A stretch of 64,000 nt of DNA from Strigops habroptila (taxonomy: Eukaryota > Chordata > Aves > Psittaciformes > Psittacidae). The translations under genes were made by a program, and so were the position numbers. Of this stretch, positions 25,845 through 36,482 are shown one piece after another. The stretch lies in contig NC_044301.2 of assembly GCF_004027225.2 (NCBI RefSeq), positions 20,950,023 through 21,014,022 on the forward strand. Reading direction: 5' to 3'. The notes under the pieces were generated by a model that was given only the letters and a program-made list of their open reading frames with translations, ran no database searches and had not been told where the DNA came from. How positions within the stretch are numbered: the first letter of the stretch is position 1; each line of letters opens with the position of its first letter.

Positions 25845-26391
25845 CTGATGCGGAGAAAAGCACAATGAGACATTTTGTTTGACACGCTGTTAGAACATCA
25901 TTGATCCATTTTGCAAATTCTTCACAGTCCAAGCTGGCATTAAGCAGGCCCTGGAAAGGGATAAATTACATGATGACTACACATGTCTTTGCTGCTTTGA
26001 AGTATCTTACCAAGCCGTGTGTAAACTAATCAAAGATAACTGTAGGGGTCAGCATGGCCCAGCAAAAGAAACGTGTCCAACAGCTTCTCTTTCCCCCACC
26101 AGCTTTGGTGTGTTGTATTAAAATTAACCTCTATCACTACTTCCTCCCACTACTTCTCTGCATTTTCCTGGATTACTGCTTCTCTTTTTGGAATTTATGC
26201 CAGCGATTTTCAAAACGAGTACAAATAGGACATCTCATTTCCAAGAATAGCATATAGTCGGGTATCTGGTGAAGAAACATCTACTCTGGCTAGCAGGGAC
26301 AGTGGGGCAGAATGACAAAAGCAGCAGTTACCCTGAAGAAGTGAGCAATGATGTCATAGGAGAGTGCATACCCTCTGGAACAGACATTCTT
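25845..26391 (-). pseudogene. FANCA: FANCA exons 35 and 34 (part 2)
   Basis: Exon 34 is at 26391-26332, 60 bases: NVCSRGYALSYDIIAHFF, flanked by CACAG and GTAAC. Exon 35 is at 25950 to about 25845: GLLNASLDCEEFAKWI and ACQTKCLIVL, preceded by TTTCCAG. Both are open and collinear with the 3' block, with ERV copy A1 in the intron between 36 and 35. The donor of exon 35 is either GTAACT one base early or lost. Exon 33 should lie to the right; a weak similarity near 27160-27230 could not be confirmed. Confidence 0.85.
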
Positions 26392-26580
26392 CTGTGGGAA
26401 GAGGAGAGATGAAAAAAAATCATTCCTTCCCTTTTGAATTATTATTTTCTTTGAACATTTTGGGTGTCTGGCCCAACAGGACTCAGCACAAAATCACCTG
26501 TGAGCATCAGTTCAGACTGCAAAAATTTTGTTTCTATATAAAGCAACACCACTGACTAGGTGGTGATTTACAGTCCAGCA

Positions 26581-27148
26581 TGTCGTGGTTTGAGCCCAGC
26601 CGGTAACTCAGAACCACACAGCCACTCGCTCACTCCTCCCCTTCTTCCTCCCCCCGCTCCCGGAGGGATGGGGAGGAGAATCAGAAGAATGTAACTCCCA
26701 CGGGTTGAGATAAGAGCAGTCCCGCAACTAAGGTATAATACAAAACCACTACTGCTACCACCAATGATAATAATGATTAGTGAAATAACAAGGGGAGAGG
26801 ATACAATTGCTCACCACCCGCCGACCGATACCCAGCCCGACCCGAGCAGTGATCTGGGCCTTCTGGGTAACTCCCCCCGGTTTATATACTGGGCATGACG
26901 TGCTGTGGTATGGAATACCCCTTTGGCTAGTTTGGGTCAGGTGTCCTGTCTCTGTTTCCTCCCAGCTTCCCCTCCTCCCTGGCAAAGCATGAGACTGAGA
27001 AAGTCCTTGGTTGGAATAAACATTACTTAGCAACAACTAAAAACACCGGTGTTATCAGCATTGTTCCCAGGCTGAAAGTTAAAAAAACACAGCACTGCAC
27101 CAGCTACTAAGAAGGATAAAAATGACTGCTATAGCTGAACCCAGGACA
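26581..27148 (-). mobile_element. Solo LTR of ERV family A
   Basis: A 568-base LTR bounded by TGTCGTGG and CCAGGACA as read on plus, with a perfect 5-base target duplication CAGCA at 26576-26580 and 27149-27153. In detail (including the GATTAGTGAAATAAC stretch) it is closest to the LTRs of copy C. It is the normal case against which the swapped duplications of E1 and E2 can be compared. Confidence 0.92.
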
Positions 27149-27547
27149 CAGCACCAGAAAGCAAATCAGATGGCCCTGCTCACCACATGTGGCTGGCAGA
27201 AGCAGTTTGATTAAGTCTTGGAATGAATGGAAGTTTTTGGCTGTGCCTAATATGACAGTGCAAAAAGGCTTGAAAAGGCCAGTCAGGATGAATAAACAGA
27301 AAGGATAGCTATCCTCAGAGCACAAAACAGTGATTTGGGGGACCTACAGGTAAAGTGATCTCCCAGGAAGCTGCAGAGATATTTCTGAAGGTTTCTCTAG
27401 TGTACGTAACACAGGAGGATGAGCAGGATCTCACTTTACACAGAGCAAGTTAGTTTAACACCCTGGCACAACAGAGAAATTGGAGAAGATCATGCTCAGT
27501 TCCTTCTAGGCCTCCCCGAGAACACTGCAGGTTTTTCTCTAACCCAT
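27149..27547. other. FANCA intron remnant
   Basis: Unique sequence between the solo LTR and the family B LTR. A minus-strand stretch near 27160-27230 faintly resembles the start of FANCA exon 33. Nothing else was recognised. Confidence 0.35.
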
Positions 27548-29381
27548 TGTAATGGATGGGAACCTAGCTGTGAGTTGATTCCCTCTCATGACTGAGAACC
27601 ATAACAAAGGATGTTGTTTGCCACAGTGTATTCAGCAGAGTATATATGTTTGTGTTCATCATGACTGTTTGTCTGAAAGAGGCAGGAAAACACAGGTGTG
27701 CAGCTGTTCTATGACCTTCACACTTGGCCGCGCTGGGGTGCCTGGCCAATGCTCTGAGTGGACAAGGGTGAGATCATGAGAAACTGCACAGTCCCAGGAG
27801 TAAATGATTAGAGATCTGGCATAAAGCCGGTTGTTTTGATAAGGGTATAAAAGCGGGACCCTCTTGTGGCCATGAGAGAAGCCTCACCTATGGGTGGACA
27901 CACCGCGTAGGAATTTTCCCAATTACCTGAGACTCCTGGCATCGTCTGCAACGGGGCTTCCCAGCTGAAAGTGTGGGCCTGGATGATGATTCAGTGGTAA
28001 TTGGTGATGTATTTCTTCTTAATCTCTGTTCTTTCAATATGATAATGATTTAATGCATTGCTAACTCTCTCCGTTACTTTACTTATATACCTATATCTCT
28101 GGTTTGCTTTATTCTACTTATTCACTATATAGAGAGAGATATTTACCTAGTTCACATTAGTGTGCTTGCTTTAGTGTGCTTATTAACTTTAGCGTGCTTG
28201 TTTAATAAACTCTGCATATTATACAGCTAGTGTGTGGTCACTTTGTGGCGTACCCTGTCTGTCAGCAGAACATTTTGGCGTAGTTGGCAGGATACGAAAC
28301 AAAATGGCATTTTTTAAGATAAAGAAAAAGGTTCCTAAGACGGTGGAGCTGGATACCCCTGGCTGGGAACAATTACCTTATCGTAACATAGCTGCTGAAT
28401 GGTCGTGTTATGGTTTATGTGAGAATTGGAACTCCTGTTTGAATGAGGCAAACCCTCCTGATGTAGTTAAATGTTTGCAAAAAGTATCGGTAGAAAAAGG
28501 AGAGAAGTTAATTGCTCTGGGAAGATGGGGGTGGATTCTGCTGGCTGCATACCGAAAGCAGCATCAGCGGGGAGAGTGAATACAGAGGGAGAAGATGGAT
28601 TTGTAGAAACAAGTTTGTGAATTGCAGGGAAAAATAGTTATGTTACAATGCCAAAATCGATTACTAACTGATAAACTGGACACTTATCAAACGGTAGCAG
28701 AAAAAGAGGCTGTTCATTTTGCCCAGGATAAATATAGAAAAGGAAGAGGTCAAGTAAACCAGCAAAAAGTGCATGCAGTGATTGTGGAGGCAGGAAGGAA
28801 TTGGGACCCTGAGAAATGGGACGGAGATGTGTGGGATTCAACCGATGTGGATAGTAGTCCAGAGGGTGAGGTGTTTGTTGAAGCAAAGCCAATATTACAG
28901 AGAAAATTGGAACATGACCCTCTAGGTCATCCGTTTAGGCAGTACATTTTAGAAGATTTCACTGAACACAAAATTAATGACATTATGGACAGGTTCAAAC
29001 AAAAGCCGGGAGAATCCTAGCTGTCCTCATGTGCCTCATGACCCTTTGGGCAATGCCATTACCCTAGGAAGATATCTGAAAAGGAGTGACATCTCACTTG
29101 TGCGCTGGAGATGGAAGAGTGGCACCAGATCTTGGAGACAAGATAATTGCATCTGTAATGTGAATGAACCTTACCATCATAGCAAGTTCAGCATTTTCCT
29201 CAGGAGTACAGAGGCGGACAACCATTTTGTAAGAAAAACGCTACTAATAGTTGTTTGTACAACATCAAATGGATTAAGATGTAGAAATTATAGCTAATGC
29301 TAATGTTGTTGCTATCAAATGTTGTAACCCTACTAGTTCTTATATTCACTGTGCTGATAGTACTGAAAATGTATATAACCT
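27548..29381 (+). mobile_element. ERV family B, left half: 5' LTR plus part of internal region
   Basis: A 725-base LTR (27548-28272, TGTAATGG to AGAACA, AATAAA near 28204) is followed three bases later by a primer-binding site (28276-28293) and about 1.1 kb of decayed coding sequence. Two open pieces, 28304-28579 and 28622-29020, are lysine- and tryptophan-rich gag-like frames without a clear domain. A hydrophobic stretch near 29297-29380 could be a transmembrane tail. The element is cut at 29381 by family A copy E1. Its other end is found inverted at 43828-44719. The flank left of the LTR (CCCAT) does not match the outer flank of the other LTR. Confidence 0.8.
28276..28293 (+). other. Family B primer-binding site, tRNA-Ser type
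   Basis: TGGCGTAGTTGGCAGGAT is complementary to the 3' end of tRNA-Ser with one mismatch (family form TGGCGTAGTCGGCAGGAT as I recall it), and lies three bases after the LTR. Confidence 0.6.
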
Positions 29382-29948
29382 TGTCCTGGGTTCAGCTACA
29401 GCAGTCATTTTTCCTCCTTCTTAGTAGCTGGTGCAGTGCTGTGTTTTTGACTTTCAGCCTGGGAACAACATTGATAACACCGATGTTTTTAGTTGTTGCT
29501 AAGTCATGTTTACTCTAACCAAGGACTTTCTCAGTCTCATGCTTTGCCAGGGAGGAGGGGAAGCCAGGAGGAAGCAGAGACAGGACACCTGACCCAAACC
29601 AGCCAAAGGGGTATTCCATACCACAGCATGTCATGCCCAGTATAGAAACTGGGGGGAGTTACCCGGAAGGCCGAGATCGCTGCTCGGGTCGGGCTGGGTA
29701 TCGGTTGGCGGGTGGTGAGCAATTGTATCCTCTCCCCTTGTTATTTCCCTTATCATTATTATTATTAGTGGTGGTAGTAGTGGTTTTGTATTATACCTTA
29801 GTTACAGGACTGTTCTTATCTCAACCTGTGGGATTTACATTCTTTCGATTGTCCTCCCCATCCCTCCAGGAGCAGGGGGAGGAAGAAGGGGGGGAATGAG
29901 TGAGCGGCTGCATGGTTCTGAGTTACCGGCTGGGCTTAAACCATGACA
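29382..29948 (+). repeat. 5' LTR of E1
   Basis: 567 bases, TGTCCTGGG to CCATGACA, with left flank AACCT at 29377-29381. Confidence 0.9.
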
Positions 29949-29956
29949 GTTCTGTG

Positions 29957-29974
29957 TGGCGCCCAACATGCGGC
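29957..29974 (+). other. E1 primer-binding site, tRNA-Lys type
   Basis: TGGCGCCCAACATGCGGC differs at two positions from the tRNA-Lys1,2 site TGGCGCCCAACGTGGGGC, which copy C carries exactly. E2 has the same two changes. Confidence 0.7.
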
Positions 29975-30069
29975 TCGTAGGGTTGAGATAATGACAGATC
30001 TGACCAGAGTGTGTCTAATCATATTTGTGATAAGCATTCATTGTTTTGGATTAATAGTCACTCATCAAA

Positions 30070-30282
30070 ATGTTGATTTATTGGCTCTCAGAGATGTTGC
30101 GCTTGATCTCAGAGTTTCAGCATGTTGTACCTTACTTAGAGGCAGTATTTGCTGTTTCAGTGTTTATCGGCTGGGGGGCCTGGGCTAAGGTTCTTGTTTC
30201 ACTGTACTTCATGGTAATGACTTGTAATACAATAGACTCATTGATCATGAAATTGGTCTGGCTTCTGTTCCCGACGTGGTAA
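30070..30282 (+). CDS. Small hydrophobic leader ORF of ERV family A (E1)
   Basis: This 70-codon frame lies in the leader upstream of gag. It has a short amphipathic start and two hydrophobic stretches around VFAVSVFIGWGAWAKVLV and the following residues, so it looks like a small membrane protein. E2 keeps the same frame at full length (58273-58061) with scattered substitutions, and copy C keeps its first half before a deletion. A pyrimidine-rich tract ending in CTCCTCAG lies about 70 bases downstream at 30335-30355, so it could be a spliced leader exon. No known family was recognised, and function is unknown. Confidence 0.45.
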   Translation: MLIYWLSEMLRLISEFQHVVPYLEAVFAVSVFIGWGAWAKVLVSLYFMVMTCNTIDSLIMKLVWLLFPTW

Positions 30283-30309
30283 TCACCTCTATATTTTGGG
30301 AGGTATATA

Positions 30310-32112
30310 ATGGAATTTTTTAGCAATTACATATCTTTTTTTTTTTCTCCTCAGGAGGGTCAACCTGCGAAGAAGGCATTCCCTTACACCTCCTGCTCCC
30401 CCACCAGAGTGTTTACGGCAGCATTTGAGAGTTCTGAAGGTTTTGGATGGCCTGTGAATGCCCTTGAGACCTGCCTGCTGATTGTGCTAGGGATCAGCAT
30501 GTTGGCAAACATACGGAGTGTGTTTTACCCATGGCCATCCCGCCCTGGGAACACCCTATTTCGTCTGATCTTGAAAGTTAAGCAGTATCAGGTTCAAATC
30601 TGGTCTAGGGTTAGATGACAATATGGGAGGACCACCAAGAGATTTTCCCCGAGGCTGGACAGTCATGAGTGGCCGGGTGCATGGGATAGTATGGGCAAGT
30701 ATCTAGGCCAGTGGGCCCCTCCAGTGCTTTGGAACTTCACCACTGAACAAGTGCAACATCCGGAAAAACTAGTAAAACACCTAAACAAGGTGTGCTGTCA
30801 ACCTGGTTATACCAGAGAGGGACAAATCATGGCAACATGCTGGGGCTTGGTCTCCACCTACAGAGCCCTGCTCAACACTATCCAGCACCTTCAAAGGAAA
30901 AAAGATGTCTCTGGATCTGATGGCAAAGCAACAGACAACGCAGCTACTCCAACTCCAAGCACAGCAGCTACACCAACCCCAGTGACAAGCACAGCAGCTG
31001 CTCAAACTCCAACAGAAACAGACAACGCAGCTTCTCCAAGCACCACAGCTACACCAACCCCAGTAACAAGTACAGCAGCTACTCAAACCCTGACAGCAAC
31101 AGACAACACAGCTGTTAGTGTTACTCAACCCCCAAGCGCAACAGCTTCACCAACCCTGACAGCAGACACTGCAGCCACTCCAACCCCAGTGAAAGACACT
31201 GCAGCTAAACCAAATGGCCAATTTGTGACAATATCTGTTGCCCCTCTAAGCAAGGGGAAAAGCAAACGAGAGGCACAAAGAGCAACCCGTGCAGTGAAGA
31301 AAGATGAAGACCCAATGCACTTACTATGAGGGACGGCACCTGAACAAGAGTTATTACTACGTGAATCGGATGAAGACAAAGAAGAGGTGACTTCTCAACC
31401 CTGGAACTCGACCGAGCTGCAGAATATGCAAAAAGATTTCAGCCGTCTTCCAGGGGAGCACATCGTCACCCGGTTTCTCCGATGCTGGGACAATGAGGCC
31501 GACGGTCATGACCTAGAAGGTAGGGAAGCCAAGCAGCTGGGATCACTTGCTAGGGAAGGAGGAATTGACAAAGTGATTGCAAGAGAGAAAAGAGCCCTCA
31601 GCCTTTGGAGGCGGCTCTTGGCAGCTGTGAAGGAAAGGTTTCCCTACAAGGACAATGTTAGGAGTCGCTCAGCCAAGTGGACCACGATAAAGAGAGGCAT
31701 CCAGTCCCTGAGGGAATCAGCCATTCTAGAGATGATCTATCGTAGGCCGGATGCCAGGAATGCATCCATAGATCCAGATGAAGTCGAATGTACACGACCC
31801 ATGTGGCGGAAACTTACACAGAGTGCGCCATCATCATATGCCCACTCATTGGCATCAATGACCTGGAATGACCTGGCACCACCAACAGTGGATGAAGTGA
31901 CTCGTCAACTCCAAGAGTTCGAAGACAATCTCACCCCTTCCATCATTTCAGCTGTGAAAAAACTGTCCCAGGAGTTCAAACAATTGAGAGACAATTTATC
32001 CGATCTATCCAGCTCCCCACGTGTACCAACCCCTGTCTCAGCTATTAACAGAAGGCTCCCTACTGCCCGAGAGAGAAAATATAGGAGGTACATGCCACAG
32101 GCCACCCTATGA
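30310..32112 (+). pseudogene. Gag region of E1, broken
   Basis: Three consecutive open pieces are 30310-30618, 30691-31329 and 31387-32112. The first has a strongly hydrophobic segment (LLIVLGISMLANI). The second ends in Thr/Ala/Pro-rich tandem repeats (about 30940-31230) then a basic tail. The third, opening with a SQPWNS-like start, contains WNDLAPPTVDEVTRQL and basic residues and is the most gag-like. Stops at 30616-30618 and about 31327 separate them. In E2 the first two pieces are fused in one open frame, so the first break is specific to E1. Confidence 0.6.
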
Positions 32113-32139
32113 TTTTACCTGTGGGATCACGGGGAAGAC

Positions 32140-33354
32140 ATGAGAAAGTGGGATGGAAAATCTACCTCAGTTCTGGAGCAACGGGTGCGTGAACTGAAGA
32201 GGAGAACAGTGGTCAAGGATGATCCTCCCAGGAAAGCTACTGCTCCAGTCTCTGGTGAGCAGTTTCCCAGATGGACTGGAAGAACTGATTTTACTCCAGC
32301 TCCTGTGATAAGGAATACTAATCCCTTTCTACATGACATAAGTGGACAATCTTATAATTACTATTGGAGGGGCCCTGCCTCCAGCCAGGTGGAGGAGAGG
32401 GATAATCGGGTTTACTGGACTGTGTGGATCAGATGGCCTGGCACATCAGTCCCACAGAAGTATAAGGCTCTAGTAGATACCGGTGCACAGTGTACTCTGA
32501 TGCCATCAAGGTATCAAGGGGTGGAACCCATTTATATTTCTGGAGAGAAAGAAGGATCCCAAGAGTTGACTGTACTGGAAGCTGAAATCAGCCTGACTGG
32601 GAGGAAGTGGCAAAAGCACCCCATTGTTACTGGTCCAGGGGCTCCATGCATCCTTGGCATAGACTATCTCAGGAGAGGGGACTTCAAAGACCCAAAAGGG
32701 TATAGATGGGCTTTTGGTATCGCTGCCTTGGAGACAGAGGAAATTAAGCAGCTGTCCACCTTGCCCAGTCTCTCAGAGGATCCTTCTGTTGTGGGGTTGC
32801 TGAAGGTCGAAGAACAACAAGTGCCAATTGCGACCACAACAGTGCACCGGCGGCAATGTTGTACCAACCGAGACTCCCTGATTCCCATCCATAAGCTGAC
32901 CCGTAGCCAAGGAGTGATCAGCAGGACACACTCACCCTTTAATAGCCCCATATGGCCAGTGCAAAAGTCTGATGGAGGGTGGAGACTAACAGTAGACTAT
33001 CATGGTCTGAACGAAGTCACACCACCATTGAGTGCTGCCGTACCGGACATGCTAGAACTTCAGTATGAACTGGAGTCAAAGGCAGCCAAGGGGGATGCCA
33101 CAAGTTATATTGCCAATGCATTTTTCTCAATCCCTTTGGCAGCAGAGTGCAGGCCACACTTCTCTTTGACCTGGAGGGGCGTCCAGTACACTTGGAACCG
33201 ACTGCCCCGTGGGTGGAAAAACAGCCCTACGATCTGCCATGGATTGATCCAGACTGCACTGGAACAGGGGCAAGCTCCAGAACACCTGCAAAACAGTGAT
33301 GACATCATCGTGTGGGGTGATATAGCGGAAGAAGTTTTTGAGAAAGGGAGGTAA
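32140..33354 (+). CDS. Protease and partial reverse transcriptase frame of E1
   Basis: A 404-codon open frame holds an aspartic protease (active-site block LVDTGAQC near 32470) followed by reverse transcriptase fingers and palm (SPFNSPIWPVQK, LTVDYHGLNEVTPP, IANAFFSIPL). The catalytic box that should read YIDD is NSDD at 33292-33303, so the two Asp remain but the Tyr is lost. The frame ends at a TAA shared with A1; E2 has Lys there. RNase H and integrase follow in broken frames to 35466. Class III (ERV-L-like) by the RT blocks. Confidence 0.75.
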   Translation: MRKWDGKSTSVLEQRVRELKRRTVVKDDPPRKATAPVSGEQFPRWTGRTDFTPAPVIRNTNPFLHDISGQSYNYYWRGPASSQVEERDNRVYWTVWIRWPGTSVPQKYKALVDTGAQCTLMPSRYQGVEPIYISGEKEGSQELTVLEAEISLTGRKWQKHPIVTGPGAPCILGIDYLRRGDFKDPKGYRWAFGIAALETEEIKQLSTLPSLSEDPSVVGLLKVEEQQVPIATTTVHRRQCCTNRDSLIPIHKLTRSQGVISRTHSPFNSPIWPVQKSDGGWRLTVDYHGLNEVTPPLSAAVPDMLELQYELESKAAKGDATSYIANAFFSIPLAAECRPHFSLTWRGVQYTWNRLPRGWKNSPTICHGLIQTALEQGQAPEHLQNSDDIIVWGDIAEEVFEKGR

Positions 33355-35930
33355 ATAATCCAAATCCTGCTGAAGACTGGTTTTGCCATAAAACGGAGTA
33401 AGGTCAAGGGACCTGCACAGGAGATTCAGTTTTTGGGAATAAAATGGCAAGATGGATGTCGCCAGATCCCCACAGATGTAATCAACAAGATAACAGCAAT
33501 GTCTCCACCAACTAACAAGAAAGAAACACAAGCTTTCTTTGGAGTTGTGGGGTACTGGAGAATGCACATCCAAATTTACAGTCTGATTTTATGCCCTCTC
33601 TATCACATGATGTGGAAGAAGAATGATTTCAAATGGGGCCCTGAGCAACAACAAGCCTTTGAACAAATTAAACAAGAGAGAGTTCATGCAGTAGCCCTTG
33701 GACCAGTCCGGGCCGGGCCAGATGTGAAAAATGTTCTCTACACTGCAGCCGGGGAGAATGGTCCTACCTGGAGCCTCTGGCAGAAAGCTCCAGGGGAGTC
33801 TCGAGGTGGACCCCTCGGCTTTTGGAGTCAGGGGTACAGAGGATCCGAGGCCAGCCACACTCCCACTGAGAAAGAGATACTGGCAGCCTATGAAGGGGTT
33901 TGAGCTGCTTCAGAAGTGATTGGAACTGAAGCACAGCTCCTCCTGGCATCCTGGTTGCCTGTGCTGGGCTGGATGTTCAAGGGCAGAGTCTCCTCTACAC
34001 ATCATGCAACCGATGCTACATGGACTAAGTGGGCCACACTAATTACACAACAAGCTCGAATAGGAAATCCCAGTTGTCCAGGAATTCTAGAAGTCATCAT
34101 GGACTGGCCAGAGGGCAAAGATTTTGGAATGTCACCAGAGGAGGAGGTGATGCGTGCTGAAGAGGCCCCACCATATAATCAACTGTCAGAAAGTGGGAAG
34201 CAATATGCCTTGTTTACTGATGGGTCCTGCCATATTGTGTGAAAGTGTTCGGAGATGGAAGGCAGCTGTGTGGAGTCCCCTACAATAAGTGGCAGAAACT
34301 GCTGAAGGAGAGGGTGTGAATCGAGTCAGTTTGCAGAGGTGAAAGCCATCCAGCTGGCCTTGGACATTGCTGAATGAGAAACATGGCCAGTACTTTATAG
34401 TGGGGGTGGTTGCAGCAATGGAAGCAGAGCAACTGGCAACGCAGAGGTAAACCCATCTGGGCTGCTGCATTGTGGCAAGATATCGCTGCCTGGGTACAGA
34501 ACCTGGTGGTGAAGGCACGCCACGTAGATGCTCATGTACTCAAGAGTCTGGCCACTGAGGAACACCAGAACAACCACGAAGTGGATATAGCTGCTAAGAT
34601 TGGAGTGGCTCAGATGGATTTAAATTGGTAACATAAGGGTGAATTATTTTGAGCCCAGTGGGCCCATGACACCCCAAGCCATCAAGGCAGAGATGCAACA
34701 TATAGATGGGCTCGTGATCGAGAGGTGGACTTAACAATGGACGCTATTGCCCAGGTTATTCATGAATGTGAAATATGCTGCAATTAATCAAGCCAAGCGG
34801 TTAAAGCCTCTCTGGTATGGAGGACAATGGCTGAATAACAAATATGGGGCGGCCTGGCAGACTGAATATATATCAGACTTCCACCGACCTGCCAAGGCAA
34901 GCGCTATGTACTTACCATGGTGGAAACAACCACCGGATTGCCGGAAACATTCACTGTGCCCCACGCCTCTGCCCGGGACACTATTCTGGGCCTTGAGAAA
35001 CAAGTCTTGTGGCGACACGGCACCCCAGAGAGAACTGTGTCAGACAATGGGACTCATTTCCGGAACAACCTTATAGACACTTGGGCCAAAGAGCATAGGT
35101 TGAGTGGGTGTATCACATCCCCTACCATGCACCAGCCTCTGGGAAAATCAAACGGTACAATGGGCTCTTAAAAACCACACTGAGAGCAATGGGTGGTGGG
35201 ACTTTCAAACACTGGGATACACATTTACCAGAAGCCACCTGGTTGGTCAACACGAGGGGATCTGCCAACAGGGCTGGCCCAGCCCAATCAGAACTTTTAC
35301 TTACTGTAGAGGGGGATAATGTTCCTGTGGTGCACCTAAAGAATTTGTTGGGGAAGACAGTCTGGGTTATTCCTGCTTCAGGTAAAGGCAAACCCACTCG
35401 TGGGATTGCTTTTGCTCAGGGACCTGGATATACTTGGTGGGTAATGCGGGAAGATGGGGAAGTCTGATGTGTACCTCAAGGGGATTTAATTTTGGGGGAA
35501 AACAGCCAATGAACTGAATTGTATGCTGTTGCCTGCTCTATAACACTTTTATAGCCCACCAGCTAGATATCTTCGCGTTGCCAGCAACTGACCTTGACTT
35601 CCCTCCAGTCATCACCCCAACGAAGAATGAATTTTGATGAAACCAGACGAGTTCTGCAGTGACCAGACGAGTTCAGCGGTGTCCGCCGCTGGCAACAACC
35701 CAACACTACAAAGCGTCCCTCCTGCCCTGAAAGACTATTACAAGAGATGGAGCCTGACATCATGGACTGGATGAATTCAGCAACTTTATAGGGATTGGTC
35801 CTTGGATTAAGGAATGATATCTCTCTCTTTGTGTGTGGGTGTATATATATATATGAGACAAAAGTGATGGTATATTGAAAAGTGTGGGATCTGAGCATTT
35901 TGTGAATGGTATGGAATCAGGGGTGGATAC
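33355..35930 (+). pseudogene. RNase H and integrase remnants and 3' tail of E1
   Basis: RT connection, RNase H (YALFTDGSC) and integrase (SDNGTHF, GKGKPTRGIAFAQGPGYTWW) are readable in alternating frames with many stops. There is a small deletion in RNase H near 34397, and the third integrase catalytic residue is Lys. From 35467 the sequence is the family's non-coding tail with a TG/TA microsatellite near 35830. Confidence 0.75.
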
Positions 35931-36477
35931 TGTCCTGGGTTCAGCTGTAGCAGTAATTTTTTCTCCTTCTTAGTAGCTGGTGCAGTGCTGTGTTTTTGAC
36001 TTTCAGCCTGGGAACTTCACTGATAACACTGATGGTTTTAGTTGTTGCTAAGTAATATTTATTCCGACCAAGGACTTTCTCAGTCTCATGCTCTGCCAGG
36101 GAGGAGGGGAAGCCGGGAGGAAGCAGAGAGGCCAAAGGGGTATTCCATCCCACAGCATGTCATGCCCAGTATAGAAACTGGGGGGAGTTACCCAGAAGGC
36201 CCAGATCGCTGCTTGTGTCGGGCTGGGTATTGGTCGGCAGGTGGTGAGCAATTGTATTCCTTCCCCTTGCTATTATTTCCCTTATTATTATTATTGGTGG
36301 TAGTTGTAGTAGTTTCGTATTATACCTTAGATACTGGACTGTTCTTATCTCAACCCGTGGGAGTTACATTCTTTCGATTCTCCTCCCCATCTGTCCGGGA
36401 GCGGGGGGAGGAAGAAGAGGGGGAGTGAGTGAGCGGCTGCATGATTCTGAGTTACCGGCTGGTCTTAAACCATGACA
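35931..36477 (+). repeat. 3' LTR of E1
   Basis: 547 bases, TGTCCTGGG to CCATGACA. The right flank is AGTGT (36478-36482), unlike the left flank of the element. It lacks a block of about 20 bases present in other family A LTRs (near 36130). Confidence 0.9.
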
Positions 36478-36482
36478 AGTGT

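Larger units (their letters stand above)
29382..36477 (+). mobile_element. ERV family A copy E1, near full length, inversion partner
   Basis: An ERV-L-like provirus inserted in family B: 5' LTR 29382-29948, primer site 29957-29974, leader with a small hydrophobic frame, gag region, protease, reverse transcriptase, RNase H, integrase, about 460 bases of non-coding tail and 3' LTR 35931-36477. No env was seen. The frames are broken in several places: a TGA at 30616-30618, a TAA closing the protease-RT frame at about 33352, and frameshifts and stops through RNase H and integrase. RT reads NSDD and the third integrase catalytic residue is Lys. Its flanks differ (AACCT left, AGTGT right) and pair instead with those of E2. 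Confidence 0.92.
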
